64,000 nucleotides of DNA from the NCBI RefSeq assembly GCF_003710255.1, contig NZ_RHIB01000001.1, positions 1-64,000 of the forward strand, written 5' to 3'. Below the pieces are notes generated by a model. The model did no database searches and was not told the origin of the DNA. It saw nothing but the letters and a program-made list of their open reading frames with translations. Positions 1 to 8,982 of this stretch are shown here, piece by piece (position 1 is the first letter of the stretch; every line of letters starts with the position of its first letter). Origin of the DNA: Alteribacter keqinensis (GTDB lineage: Bacteria > Bacillota > Bacilli > Bacillales > Salisediminibacteriaceae). Both the position numbers and the translations under genes were made by a program.

Positions 1-164
1 GGGATAAGTGCTGAAAGCATCTAAGCATGAAGCCCCCCTCAAGATGAGATTTCCCATTACGTTAAGTAAGTAAGATCCCTCAGAGACGATGAGGTTGATA
101 GGTCTCATGTGGAAGCATGGCAACATGTGAAGCTGAGAGATACTAATCGATCGAGGGCTTATCC
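1..164 (+). rRNA. rrl: 23S ribosomal RNA, 3' end (partial)
   Basis: The first 164 bases match the conserved 3' end of Bacillus 23S rRNA, including the stretch ending tactaatcga followed by tcgagggctt. The 5' part lies outside the window. The 3' end is placed by analogy with B. subtilis and could be a few bases off. A 5S gene follows about 100 bases later, as in a normal rrn operon. Confidence 0.95.
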
Positions 165-261
165 AGAAAACGATGTTGTTTCAGTCTTCTAACGAAACTC
201 ATAAAGAAGTCGAAGCTGTTATCCGGTTTTGAGAGAGCATGCCTTTCTCAATTGAATGATT

Positions 262-381
<120 letters not shown>

Positions 382-392
382 GATCATATTAT

Positions 393-467
393 TCCACAGT
401 AGCTCAGTGGTAGAGCAATCGGCTGTTAACCGATCGGTCGTAGGTTCGAGTCCTACCTGTGGAGCCA
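393..467 (+). tRNA. tRNA-Asn (GUU)
   Basis: Cloverleaf with 7-bp acceptor stem tccacag/ctgtgga, GTT anticodon and encoded CCA. It is the first of 16 tRNAs in the B. subtilis trnD order. Confidence 0.96.
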
Positions 468-470
468 TAT

Positions 471-563
471 GGAGAGCTGTCCGAGAGGTCGAAGGAGCAC
501 GATTGGAAATCGTGTAGGCGGTGTAGAACCGTCTCGAGGGTTCGAATCCCTCGCTCTCCGCCA
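471..563 (+). tRNA. tRNA-Ser (GGA)
   Basis: Class II tRNA with a long variable arm, acceptor ggagagc paired with gctctcc, GGA anticodon in the loop ttggaaa, and encoded CCA. Confidence 0.96.
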
Positions 564-568
564 TATAT

Positions 569-643
569 GGCCCGTTGGTCAAGTGGTTAAGACACCGCCC
601 TTTCACGGCGGTAACACGGGTTCGAATCCCGTACGGGTCACCA
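569..643 (+). tRNA. tRNA-Glu (UUC)
   Basis: Acceptor ggcccgt pairs with acgggtc. The anticodon loop carries TTC, the T-arm is intact and CCA is encoded. Confidence 0.96.
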
Positions 644-720
644 TTACTTACATAAACCACTCAAACGAAGCATGCAGCATATGAAAGTATGTGAAAGGCT
701 TCCATAAAAGTGAAAATCAC

Positions 721-796
721 GGAGGATTAGCTCAGTTGGGAGAGCACCTGCCTTACAAGCAGGGGGTCGGCGGTTCGAGCCCGTCATCCTCCACCA
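721..796 (+). tRNA. tRNA-Val (UAC)
   Basis: Acceptor ggaggat/atcctcc, anticodon TAC in loop cttacaa, encoded CCA. The 77-base gap before it holds no recognisable feature. Confidence 0.96.
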
Positions 797-825
797 TTAA
801 CATTTTATCGTCGCGGGATGGAGCA

Positions 826-941
826 ACGAGCAATACATCGTTGTAACAGCTGCGAGTTGCCTCGACGCATTAACTGCGAAGCTTAAGGCTTACAGAGGAA
901 GAGGCAGCAACTTTGAGTAGCATCGTCCGTATGCTATGTAA
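826..941. repeat. Repeat-element fragment inserted between tRNA-Val and tRNA-fMet
   Basis: This stretch separates two copies of a 17-base sequence (cgtcgcgggatggagca at 809-825 and 942-958). The second copy is the 5' end of tRNA-fMet, so the first is a truncated duplicate. The interior (agctgcgagttgcctcgac, then ctgcgaag, then cagaggaagaggca) closely resembles the middle of the interspersed element at 42458-42701. It looks like an insertion or recombination event that regenerated the tRNA 5' end. Confidence 0.6.
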
Positions 942-944
942 CGT

Positions 945-1021
<77 letters not shown>

Positions 1022-1025
1022 AAAA

Positions 1026-1101
1026 GGTCCCGTGGTGTAGCGGTTAACATGCCTGCCTGTCACGCAGGAGATCGCCGGTTCGATCCCGGTCGGGACCGCC
1101 A
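1026..1101 (+). tRNA. tRNA-Asp (GUC)
   Basis: Acceptor ggtcccg/cgggacc, GTC anticodon in loop ctgtcac, encoded CCA. It begins 4 bases after tRNA-fMet. Confidence 0.96.
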
Positions 1102-1112
1102 TTAAAATGTTT

Positions 1113-1188
<76 letters not shown>

Positions 1189-1196
1189 TTTTGTCT

Positions 1197-1272
<76 letters not shown>

Positions 1273-1327
1273 CTAATAATCCTTGACGGGTTATTCATTT
1301 TTTTGTAAAATGATAATTGTCTCTTTC

Positions 1328-1412
1328 GGAGGGGTAGCGAAGTGGCTAAACGCGGCGGACTGTAAATCCGCTCCCTCAGGGTTCGGCGGTTCGAATCCGT
1401 CCCCCTCCACCA
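1328..1412 (+). tRNA. tRNA-Tyr (GUA)
   Basis: Class II tRNA with an extended variable arm, GTA anticodon in loop ctgtaaa, acceptor ggagggg with ccccctcc, encoded CCA. Confidence 0.96.
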
Positions 1413-1441
1413 TTTAATATAACTGGAACAATGTCTCGTGT

Positions 1442-1515
1442 AGGGGCATAGTTTAATGGTAGAACAGAGGTCTCCAAAACCTCCGGTGTGGGTTCAACTC
1501 CTACTGCCCCTGCCA
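1442..1515 (+). tRNA. tRNA-Trp (CCA)
   Basis: Acceptor aggggca/tgcccct, CCA anticodon in loop ctccaaa, encoded 3' CCA. Confidence 0.96.
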
Positions 1516-1532
1516 TTAGTAACCAATATTAT

Positions 1533-1610
1533 GGCGGTCATGGCGAAGCAGGTTAACGCACCGGATTGTGGTTCCGGCATGCATGGGTTCGAATCCCATT
1601 GATCGCCCCA
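1533..1610 (+). tRNA. tRNA-His (GUG)
   Basis: GTG anticodon in loop ttgtggt. The extra G at -1 (1533) opposite the discriminator C is the histidine identity element. CCA is encoded. Confidence 0.95.
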
Positions 1611-1645
1611 TAACCTTTAATTTTAATAAAAATGGACGTAATTTT

Positions 1646-1720
1646 AGGGCTATAGCCAAGCGGTAAGGCAACGGATTTTGATTCCGTCATGCGCAGGTTC
1701 GAATCCTGCTAGCCCTGCCA
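1646..1720 (+). tRNA. tRNA-Gln (UUG)
   Basis: TTG anticodon in loop ttttgat, acceptor agggcta/tagccct, encoded CCA. Confidence 0.95.
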
Positions 1721-1724
1721 TTTT

Positions 1725-1799
1725 GCGGGAGTAGTTCAGTGGTAGAACACCACCTTGCCAAGGTGGGGGTCGCGAGTTCGAATCTCGTCTTCCGCTCCA
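1725..1799 (+). tRNA. tRNA-Gly (GCC)
   Basis: Acceptor gcgggag with cttccgc, GCC anticodon in loop ttgccaa, encoded CCA. The second glycine tRNA of the window (UCC) is at 51872. Confidence 0.96.
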
Positions 1800-1807
1800 T
1801 TTTTTAA

Positions 1808-1882
1808 GGCGGCATAGCCAAGTGGTAAGGCATGGGTCTGCAAAACCCTGATTCCCCGGTTCGAATCCGGGTGCCGCCTCCA
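1808..1882 (+). tRNA. tRNA-Cys (GCA)
   Basis: Acceptor ggcggca/tgccgcc, GCA anticodon in loop ctgcaaa, encoded CCA. Confidence 0.96.
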
Positions 1883-1914
1883 ATTATATACTTAACTTTG
1901 TCTTTTAATGTCAC

Positions 1915-2003
1915 GCCGGGGTGGTGGAATGGGCAGACACACAGGACTTAAAATCCTGCGGTAAGTGATTACCGTGCCGGTTCAAGTCCGGCCCTCGGCA
2001 CCA
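1915..2003 (+). tRNA. tRNA-Leu (UAA)
   Basis: Class II tRNA with a long variable arm. The anticodon stem cagga/tcctg encloses loop cttaaaa, giving anticodon TAA. CCA is encoded. Confidence 0.96.
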
Positions 2004-2032
2004 GACAAGCTTATGATATGCCTTAACGATAT

Positions 2033-2117
2033 GCCGGTGTGGCGGAATAGGCAGACGCGCACGACTCAAAATCGTGTTCCTCACGGAGTGCCGGTTCGAC
2101 CCCGGCCACCGGTACCA
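2033..2117 (+). tRNA. tRNA-Leu (CAA)
   Basis: Class II tRNA. The anticodon stem cacga/tcgtg encloses loop ctcaaaa, giving CAA. CCA is encoded. It is the last tRNA and is followed 17 bases later by a terminator. Confidence 0.96.
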
Positions 2118-2133
2118 TACATACAGTAATATC

Positions 2134-2167
2134 AAGGCTTCTCACCATAGTGAGAGGTCTTTTTTGT
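2134..2167 (+). terminator. Rho-independent terminator of the rRNA-tRNA operon
   Basis: The hairpin ctctcac/gtgagag type stem (aaggcttctcac, loop cata, gtgagaggtctt) is followed by a T-run at 2160-2166. It separates the stable-RNA operon from the glycan locus. Confidence 0.9.
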
Positions 2168-2233
2168 TGTTTTTCCATGAGTAATAGAAGAGACATATTA
2201 ATTTCAGAATGTCAGAAAAAAATTGAATTCTAA

Positions 2234-2278
2234 TTGTAATAGATTGAAATTACCAGTATACTTATCGAAACGTTTCAA
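2234..2278 (+). promoter_or_regulatory. SigA promoter with LacI-type operator upstream of the first GH35 gene
   Basis: A -35 ttgtaa (2234-2239), 17-base spacer and -10 tatact (2257-2262) are followed by operator cgaaacgtttcaa (2266-2278), which would cover the start site. The same palindrome recurs before most transcription units of the locus, so the first GH35 gene is probably in the LacI regulon. Confidence 0.75.
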
Positions 2279-2307
2279 TTTTCAGATTACTTTTAAGGAG
2301 GCTGCAA

Positions 2308-4674
2308 ATGATTGAAGTTAAGGATGAATGTATAATGATTAATGGTGAAGAAGTGATTCTTTACGGAGCTGAGCTGCATTATTTCAGAGTACCTAGAGAC
2401 CTTTGGAGGGAACGTATCCGGCAGGTTAAAGAAGCAGGGATAAATATGGTGAGTACCTATGTACCATGGATTTTCCATGAGTATGAGGAAGGGAATACGG
2501 ATCTGACAGGGGAAACACTGCCGGAGAGAGATCTAGTATCCTTTTTAGAATTAATTAAAGAGGAAGGATTGTACTGCCTTGTCAGGCCAGGTCCCTATGT
2601 TATGGCTGAGATTGTGGATCACGGTGTACCTACATGGTTTATCGAAAACTATCCGCAGGCAGTTGCGAAAACGAAAGACGGAAAAATTCATCCAACTAGG
2701 GTTGTCAGCTACTTGCATGAGAATTACCTGGAGAAGGTAAACCTCTGGTATGACAAAGTATGTGAAGTCATTAGTCCATTTCAGGCAGACCAGGGGGGGC
2801 CTGTGATCCTGTTCCAGATTGATAATGAAGTTGGTATGTTTCATTGGGTCACAAATACAGGAGATTACAATGACGTTACGCTGCATCAGTTTGAACATTT
2901 CCTTAATAATAAATATACATTGTCAACTTTTCAGGAGAAGTTTAATACAACACACACGTCGGTATGGGAATTTCTAAAAGAAAATATTCGTGAGCCGCAG
3001 AAGATTCATAGCCACAGGCTGAGATATGATTATAGCTTGTTTATGAGAAATCACTACCGGAATTACCTTAAATATGTAAGGGATCTTGCGAAAGATAAAG
3101 GGATTACTGTTCCGTTCATTGTAAATATTCATGGTTTTCATACCATCGACCTTTTGAAACGAGGATCATTGTATCCAATTGGAATTTCCCAGCTTCTTGA
3201 AGCAGCTAAATTAGAAGGAGTGATGGTAGCAGGAGACTACTACATTGGAAACATTGAGTATGATAGTTTTATAGATATTGTACTGGCTAATGCTTTTACA
3301 AAAGCCATTCAGTGGAAGAAGCAGCCATTGTTCTCTGCAGAATTTCAAGGAGGCACTATCCCTGATAAACCAAGACTGCAGCCAACTACGTATGATTTAA
3401 CGACTCGACTATGCTTTGCAAACGGGATGAATGCTGCAAATTATTACATGTTTGTGGGCGGAGAAAATTATGAAGGGATTGGCATTCTGGGACGTCGTCA
3501 TGGTTGGCAGGCACCATTGACAATGCACGGCGAAAAAAAGCCACACTTTCAAAAAATTCAACACCTGGGTGAAATGTTCCGTGTATTTGAAAAGCAGCTC
3601 GCAAGCGCCAAGCAGCAAGTAAATACTCATCTTGGTTTTTACCCTGATTATTATATGACCGAATTTTATGATAAGCATACTGAACTAATGATAAAGGAAA
3701 TAGAAAAGGAAAGAGATATTAACCTTTATAATGGCGCTGCCAGAGGGCTTCGCTTGAACAATATTACTTTTGATGCGATAGATATGATGGATGAGAATGA
3801 AATTGATGTGGATGATATTCCAGTATTGTGGATGTTCGCAACGAAGTGGATGGATGAATCAGTTCAGCGAAAATTAATAACCTATTTAGAAAATGGCGGT
3901 CACCTGGTTTTGTTCCCGGTGATGCCTGTAAAAACGATGAACAATGAACCTTGTTCACTGTTGAAAGATTTTATTGGAGTTAGGGTTACCGGAACAAAAG
4001 AAGGAGGGTTCGTAGATGTTTTCGGAGTAGACAATGTAAAAGTAGACGGGATGGAGTTTTATGATGTATCAGAAGGGGTTCTGGGCTGGGAAGAAAGTGA
4101 TGATAAGCAAGTAATAGCTTTCGAAAAACCTATAGCAAAAGGGAAAGTAATGATGGTTGGAGTCAGTATGGAAAACGATTATGAATATAAAAATGAGATT
4201 TACCGTCAAATGGCAGCAAAAACTAATGTAAAAAGCTCCTTTTTATTAAGCGATGAAGTAGACGTGTCAGTACGTTCATTTAGTCATAAAGGCCTTTTTG
4301 TATTCTTAAATAACTTTGATGAATATGAAAAAAAGACCACCGTAAGCTACTTGGGAGAACTGCTATTTGAAGGTAATGAAATCAAGGTACCTTTTCGGGG
4401 AGGTCTGATGCTGCCAGTAAATATTCCTTTATCAGACGAGTTGCTAATTAAATATGGAACAGGGGAAATTGTGAAAATGCAACAAGGGAATGAATGGCTA
4501 ACCCTTACAGTTAAAGTTGTTCAAAAAGAGGAAATTTTTGTGTTTGAATCAAAAAACTATATCCCTATGCAACAAAACGACTTGACGATAGTAGAGGGAG
4601 AATTACGCCATTCATTCAAAGTGTCGATCTCTTCCTCCCAGGAATATGAAACAGTATTATTTGTTAAACAATAA
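2308..4674 (+). CDS. Glycoside hydrolase family 35 protein, paralogue 1 (beta-galactosidase or beta-1,2-glucosyltransferase type)
   Basis: A 788-residue cytoplasmic enzyme with no signal peptide. The N-terminal TIM barrel carries GH35 hallmarks: HYFRVPRDLW (24-33), TYVPWIFHE (50-58), RPGPYVMAE (93-101), the probable acid/base E174 in QIDNEVG, and the probable nucleophile E345 in FSAEFQGG. A Rossmann-like middle domain (about 480-560) and beta-rich C-terminus follow. GH35 enzymes retain configuration at beta-galactosides, but a GH35 member from Ignavibacterium (IaSGT) is a beta-1,2-glucosyltransferase. The neighbouring GH94, GH144 and GH3 genes make a beta-1,2-glucoside substrate as likely as galactoside here (inference). 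Start supported by aaggagg 8 bases upstream. It has its own promoter and operator and is the first of three GH35 paralogues. Confidence 0.85.
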   Translation: MIEVKDECIMINGEEVILYGAELHYFRVPRDLWRERIRQVKEAGINMVSTYVPWIFHEYEEGNTDLTGETLPERDLVSFLELIKEEGLYCLVRPGPYVMAEIVDHGVPTWFIENYPQAVAKTKDGKIHPTRVVSYLHENYLEKVNLWYDKVCEVISPFQADQGGPVILFQIDNEVGMFHWVTNTGDYNDVTLHQFEHFLNNKYTLSTFQEKFNTTHTSVWEFLKENIREPQKIHSHRLRYDYSLFMRNHYRNYLKYVRDLAKDKGITVPFIVNIHGFHTIDLLKRGSLYPIGISQLLEAAKLEGVMVAGDYYIGNIEYDSFIDIVLANAFTKAIQWKKQPLFSAEFQGGTIPDKPRLQPTTYDLTTRLCFANGMNAANYYMFVGGENYEGIGILGRRHGWQAPLTMHGEKKPHFQKIQHLGEMFRVFEKQLASAKQQVNTHLGFYPDYYMTEFYDKHTELMIKEIEKERDINLYNGAARGLRLNNITFDAIDMMDENEIDVDDIPVLWMFATKWMDESVQRKLITYLENGGHLVLFPVMPVKTMNNEPCSLLKDFIGVRVTGTKEGGFVDVFGVDNVKVDGMEFYDVSEGVLGWEESDDKQVIAFEKPIAKGKVMMVGVSMENDYEYKNEIYRQMAAKTNVKSSFLLSDEVDVSVRSFSHKGLFVFLNNFDEYEKKTTVSYLGELLFEGNEIKVPFRGGLMLPVNIPLSDELLIKYGTGEIVKMQQGNEWLTLTVKVVQKEEIFVFESKNYIPMQQNDLTIVEGELRHSFKVSISSSQEYETVLFVKQ

Positions 4675-4702
4675 TATATTCTGATTTTTCGAAAAATTTA
4701 TA

Positions 4703-4750
4703 TTGTAAGCGCATACAAACTTGTTCTATAATTAAGTCGAAACGTTTCGA
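4703..4750 (+). promoter_or_regulatory. Promoter with overlapping cre box and LacI-type operator, upstream of regulator 1
   Basis: ttgtaagcgcatacaa (4703-4718) fits the CcpA cre consensus at every defined position and overlaps the -35 hexamer ttgtaa (4704-4709). A 17-base spacer leads to tataat (4727-4732). The perfect palindrome tcgaaacgtttcga (4737-4750) sits at the start site. The layout predicts carbon catabolite repression plus local LacI-type (auto)repression. Confidence 0.8.
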
Positions 4751-4856
4751 TATTCTTGTTGATTTAAAATTATCACAAACGGGAGGAGTTGTTGTTCTCC
4801 ATAATTAATCAGGCGAGTATTTAATCAGGTTCAAATTAATAATGGAGTGTATGAGT

Positions 4857-5846
4857 ATGACAACAATTAAAGATGTAGCTGAAAAAGCAAAGGTTGCTAT
4901 TTCAACAGCTTCTTATGTTCTTAACGGTATAGATAAGGTAAGTCCGAAAACAAAAGCCAGAGTATTAAAAGCTGCTCAAGAGCTTAATTATCAAAAAAAC
5001 GGATTTGCAGTTGATTTGAAGAAAACCAAAACTAATACGATTGCACTTCTTTTGGATGATTTGGCTGGTCCTTTCTATTCTGTACTGGTAAAAGGCGTAC
5101 AGGACATTGTAACCGAGCATGGATATGGTCTGGTAGCCTGCAGTGCCATAGGAGGAGATCGTTCGACTGCGGTAAAGTACTTAAAAGAACGTAGAGCAGA
5201 TGGGTGTATTGTTTTTGCAAATAACATTTCAGATGACCTGATAAAAAACGTCACACAACGAAATTATCCAATGGTGCTGCTGGATAGAAACCTTGACTGC
5301 ACTTCCACGATCAAAGTTGAAGTGGATAACCGAGGCGGAGCCAGTGGTGCTGTTGAATATTTGATAAGTAAAGGGCATAAGGATATCGCTTATATCAGTG
5401 GTCCAAAAGAATCTTATAATAGTCAGCAGCGTTTTGAAGGTTACAGGGAAGCGTTGAAAAAACATCATATTCCTTTTCGGGATATATGGGTAATTAATGG
5501 AAAATTCACGAAAGAAGGAGGGGAGCTGGCAACAAAATTATTGCTGGCACAACAGGAAAAGCCAACAGCCGTTTTTTACGGAAATGATGAAATGGCAATT
5601 GGTGGAATGTATGCAATGAAAAAAGCAGGAATGAAACTTCCTGACGAGATGTCGGTGATCGGCTTTGATGACATTCTTGAAGCAAAGTACACAAATCCTC
5701 AGTTGACAACAATTAAACAACCTAAATATGAACTTGGTGCACTTGCCGCACATTTGATATTTAAAGTGCTGGAAAATAAGGAGTGTACTCAATCTTCCAG
5801 ACTGTTTACAGAGCTATTGGAACGTGAATCAGTAAAAGACCTTTAA
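4857..5846 (+). CDS. LacI/GalR-family transcriptional regulator 1
   Basis: A 329-residue LacI-family repressor. The N-terminal helix-turn-helix starts MTTIKDVAEKAKVAISTASY, with a hinge helix near residue 50 (FAVDLKK). A periplasmic-binding-like effector domain follows, with the usual DRN, SGP and VIGFDDI motifs. The start at 4857 is preferred over ATGs at 4842 and 4851 because GGAG at 4844-4847 then lies about 9 bases upstream and the family motif begins at the N-terminus. It is preceded by a palindrome it may itself bind and heads an operon with a sugar importer. The effector is unknown; a sophoro-oligosaccharide is a reasonable guess from context. Confidence 0.9.
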   Translation: MTTIKDVAEKAKVAISTASYVLNGIDKVSPKTKARVLKAAQELNYQKNGFAVDLKKTKTNTIALLLDDLAGPFYSVLVKGVQDIVTEHGYGLVACSAIGGDRSTAVKYLKERRADGCIVFANNISDDLIKNVTQRNYPMVLLDRNLDCTSTIKVEVDNRGGASGAVEYLISKGHKDIAYISGPKESYNSQQRFEGYREALKKHHIPFRDIWVINGKFTKEGGELATKLLLAQQEKPTAVFYGNDEMAIGGMYAMKKAGMKLPDEMSVIGFDDILEAKYTNPQLTTIKQPKYELGALAAHLIFKVLENKECTQSSRLFTELLERESVKDL

Positions 5847-5893
5847 AAAGGACGGGGCTCTAATGTACAGAATTTACAATAGGGGGAAATGAG

Positions 5894-7126
5894 ATGAAAA
5901 AAATTCTGGGATTATCGGTTATAGGTTTGGTAGGTGCTGCATCATTACTGGGAGCATGCTCCAATGAGACCGGTGGGGAAGAACAGACAACTCTTGAAGT
6001 ATGGGCGATGGGGGAAGAAGGCAATAACCTGCCAAAGCTTTTAGAAGGTTTCACAGAAGACAACCCTGATATCAATATAGATGTACAAGCAATCCCCTGG
6101 GATCAATCTCATGAAAAACTTCTTACTGCTGTAGCTTCCGGAAATGGTCCGGATGTTCTGCAACTTGGTACAACAAGGGTTCCTGAATTTGCGGATGCAG
6201 GCATCTTATTACCTTTGGATGAGTATATGGATGAATATCCTGAGTTTGCCCCTGAAAACTTTTTTGACGGGGCAGTAGAATCTACACAGTTTGATGGAGA
6301 GACTATCGGAATTCCTTGGTATGTAGAAACAAGAGCATTATATTACCGTACTGACCTCCTGGCAGAAGCGGGTTTTGATCAAGCGCCTCAGAATTGGGAT
6401 GAGTTAAAATCAGCTGCCTCCTCTTTATCAGAGGAAGACGATGTTTATGGATTCAGCATTGATATGAATGACCCAATTGTACCGGTTATTTTAGGATGGC
6501 AGAATGGGGCAGATTTTGTAGATGAAAATGGAAATGTTGATGTTCGGGATGAGGCATTTGTTGAAGGATTAGAATTTTATGTCAGTTTTTTTGAAGAGGG
6601 GATATCATCAACATCGGGACAAATGGACACGATTGAAGGGTTTAGAAATGGCGTTTTGCCGATGTTTCAAAGTGGTCCTTGGATGATTAATCTAATCAAT
6701 GAACAAGCACCTGAAATTGAGGGAGACTGGGATATTGCAATGCTTCCAGGCCAGGACACAAATGCGTCTGTTATGGGAGGGTCCAATCTTAGTATCTTTC
6801 ATAACTCTGAAAACGTTGATGAGTCGTTACGTTTAATTTCATATCTTTCCCAGGAAGAAACACAACTAGAGTGGTTTGATATAGTAAGCGCACTTCCATC
6901 CAATGTAGAAGCTTGGGAACATGAATCATTAAGCGACAACCCGTTTTTAGAAACTTTTGGCCAGCAGCTCACAGAAGCAAAAGCGTCACCTCAAATACAG
7001 AAATGGGACTCACTGAGCGGGGAACTGCTGAGAAGTCTTGAACGAATCATTGTTGGTGGAGCTGACTTTGACGAAGAGATTTCCAGTTTCCAAGATAAAG
7101 TAAGTGACATTATGGAAGAAGAGTAA
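5894..7126 (+). CDS. ABC transporter sugar-binding lipoprotein 1
   Basis: A 410-residue extracellular solute-binding protein (family 1 type). The signal peptide ends in lipobox LLGAC with lipidated C22. The body is typical of MalE-like proteins: LEVWAMGEEG, WDQSHEKLLTAVASGNGPDV, and a hinge region with GIPWYVETRALYYRTDLL. It is strongly acidic, as expected for a halotolerant organism. It is followed by two permease genes, making a standard importer without ATPase. In Listeria innocua a comparable binding protein (Lin1841) beside the GH94 and GH3 genes binds sophoro-oligosaccharides. That role is proposed by analogy only. Confidence 0.9.
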   Translation: MKKILGLSVIGLVGAASLLGACSNETGGEEQTTLEVWAMGEEGNNLPKLLEGFTEDNPDINIDVQAIPWDQSHEKLLTAVASGNGPDVLQLGTTRVPEFADAGILLPLDEYMDEYPEFAPENFFDGAVESTQFDGETIGIPWYVETRALYYRTDLLAEAGFDQAPQNWDELKSAASSLSEEDDVYGFSIDMNDPIVPVILGWQNGADFVDENGNVDVRDEAFVEGLEFYVSFFEEGISSTSGQMDTIEGFRNGVLPMFQSGPWMINLINEQAPEIEGDWDIAMLPGQDTNASVMGGSNLSIFHNSENVDESLRLISYLSQEETQLEWFDIVSALPSNVEAWEHESLSDNPFLETFGQQLTEAKASPQIQKWDSLSGELLRSLERIIVGGADFDEEISSFQDKVSDIMEEE

Positions 7127-7230
7127 AAAAGATAACTTCACAAACAGCGGGGAGTGTTAAAACATATAAACAATGGATGTTTATCACTCCCTTTTTGCTT
7201 TTACAGCAGCGTTGGAAAGGTGTGATTAAT

Positions 7231-8130
7231 TTGGGAGGTTTTATAAGGTATGCCTATAAAAACCGGCATCCCTATCTTTTTATTGCTCCGGCCTTATTTA
7301 TTTTAATATGCTTTAGTATTCTGCCGATTTTTGTCGCTTTCGGGATAAGCTTTACAGATATTAATTTGAGGTCATTAGCTGACTGGTCGAGAATTAATTT
7401 TGTAGGACTTGATAATTACATAAGTCTCTTTACTGATCAGGTATTTCTAATTTCCATATACAACACAGTTTTTTATGTGGTTATTGGTGTACCACTCGTT
7501 ATTATTTGTTCACTTGGAATCGCTCTTTTGTTGAATTACGGTAAAAACAAACTGTATACAATGTTTAGAACCGTTTACTACATGCCGTCCATTACGAACA
7601 TCGTAGCTATTGCAGTAATCTGGGGCTTTTTGTATAACACCCATTATGGCCTCTTCAATTACTTTCTTTCATTAGCGAATATTGATGCAATTCCCTGGCT
7701 GGAGCAGCCGACAATCGCAAAATTGTCATTAATTCTACTTGCTGTATGGAAAGGGATCGGAATTAATATGATTATCTTTCTTGCTGCTCTTCAAGGTATA
7801 CCCAGAGAATATTATGAAGCTGCAGAAATCGACGGTGCTAACAGGTGGCAGATGCTTCGCCATATAACCATTCCACTTTTAAGCTTTGCTACTTTCTTTG
7901 TAACAATAACAACCCTGATCGGCTGGCTTCAATTTTTTGAAGAACCTTATGTTATGACAAATGGAGGACCATTGGATGGGACACTCTCCATGGCCCTGTT
8001 TATCTACAGAAACGGATTTCAATTAAGTGAAATGGGCTATGCGGCTGCGGGTTCATTCATTCTGTTTTTCGTTATCATCGTCGTCACACTTTTACAGTTT
8101 AAATTAAGAAAAGCAGAAACCGAGTATTAA
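7231..8130 (+). CDS. ABC sugar permease (MalF-like), importer 1
   Basis: A membrane permease of about 299 residues with six hydrophobic segments and the EAA loop YYEAAEIDGANRWQML, which contacts the ATPase. TTG at 7231 is chosen because ggaaagg lies 10 bases upstream and the protein then begins just before the first membrane helix. An ATG at 7177 would add 18 residues but lacks a well-spaced ribosome binding site. It pairs with the next gene and the preceding lipoprotein. Confidence 0.88.
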   Translation: MGGFIRYAYKNRHPYLFIAPALFILICFSILPIFVAFGISFTDINLRSLADWSRINFVGLDNYISLFTDQVFLISIYNTVFYVVIGVPLVIICSLGIALLLNYGKNKLYTMFRTVYYMPSITNIVAIAVIWGFLYNTHYGLFNYFLSLANIDAIPWLEQPTIAKLSLILLAVWKGIGINMIIFLAALQGIPREYYEAAEIDGANRWQMLRHITIPLLSFATFFVTITTLIGWLQFFEEPYVMTNGGPLDGTLSMALFIYRNGFQLSEMGYAAAGSFILFFVIIVVTLLQFKLRKAETEY

Positions 8131-8146
8131 TACAGGAGGTAAAAAA

Positions 8147-8980
8147 ATGCCCTCTCCGAGATATAAAAACAGTAAAATAGAAAAAACATTCGTCACTGCT
8201 CTTCTTGTATTTGGTGGAATCGTCGTTTCCATCCCGTTCATATGGATGATCCTAAGTTCGTTTAAACCAGCAAATGAAGTGTTGTCTATGCCACCTACAT
8301 TTTTACCATCAAATCCAACAATTGAACATTACGTAAACTTATTTACTAACATGAATTTTGGTATTTACTTGAGAAATACCCTGGTTATTGTCTTTTTTTC
8401 CTTTGTTGGTCTCTTGTTTAATGGAATGGCAGGATATGCATTTGCAAAATTTAATTTTAAAGGGAAAGAACCGATTTTTTATATGGTGTTAGCTACTATG
8501 ATGATTCCGGCTCAAGTCACGATGATTCCTGTTTACCTTATTTTAAATCAAGTAGGGTTAACGAATACGATGGCTGGTATAGTTCTCCCCGGACTGGCTG
8601 CAGCCTTTAGCATTTTTCTTTTCCGTCAGTTTATGTCTACAATTCCTTTTGATTTAATTGAAGCTGCTCGCCTTGATGGTGCTGGTGAGTTCAGAATTTT
8701 CTTCAGGCTGATCATTCCAATAGCGAAACCTGTTTTTGCCGTACAAGCCATACTTACTTTTATCGGTGCATGGAACAGCTTTTTATGGCCACTCATTATC
8801 GCAAGTGATCAGAACCTTTACACACTTTCTGTAGGGCTGGCACTTTTACAGGGGCAGCATTCGAGCAATTTTGGTCTTCAGATGGCAGGCGCGGCCTTCA
8901 TGGTAGTTCCGATTCTTATTGTCTTTGCCTTTTTTCAGAAATACATCATTCAAGGATTTACGATGTCTGGATTAAAGTAA
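8147..8980 (+). CDS. ABC sugar permease (MalG-like), importer 1
   Basis: A 277-residue permease with about six transmembrane segments and the EAA loop IEAARLDGAGEFRIFFR. ATG follows aggaggtaaaaaa with good spacing, 16 bases after the previous gene. C-terminal QKYIIQGFTMSGLK is typical of MalG-type permeases. It completes importer 1; an ATPase such as MsmX must come from elsewhere in the genome. Confidence 0.92.
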   Translation: MPSPRYKNSKIEKTFVTALLVFGGIVVSIPFIWMILSSFKPANEVLSMPPTFLPSNPTIEHYVNLFTNMNFGIYLRNTLVIVFFSFVGLLFNGMAGYAFAKFNFKGKEPIFYMVLATMMIPAQVTMIPVYLILNQVGLTNTMAGIVLPGLAAAFSIFLFRQFMSTIPFDLIEAARLDGAGEFRIFFRLIIPIAKPVFAVQAILTFIGAWNSFLWPLIIASDQNLYTLSVGLALLQGQHSSNFGLQMAGAAFMVVPILIVFAFFQKYIIQGFTMSGLK

Positions 8981-8982
8981 TA

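Noticed and set aside
2308-4674. GH42 beta-galactosidase assignment for the GH35-type proteins
   Set aside because: The middle domain resembles a GH42-type trimerisation fold, but the N-terminal motifs (HYFR, RPGPY, NE(V/I)G) are those of GH35.
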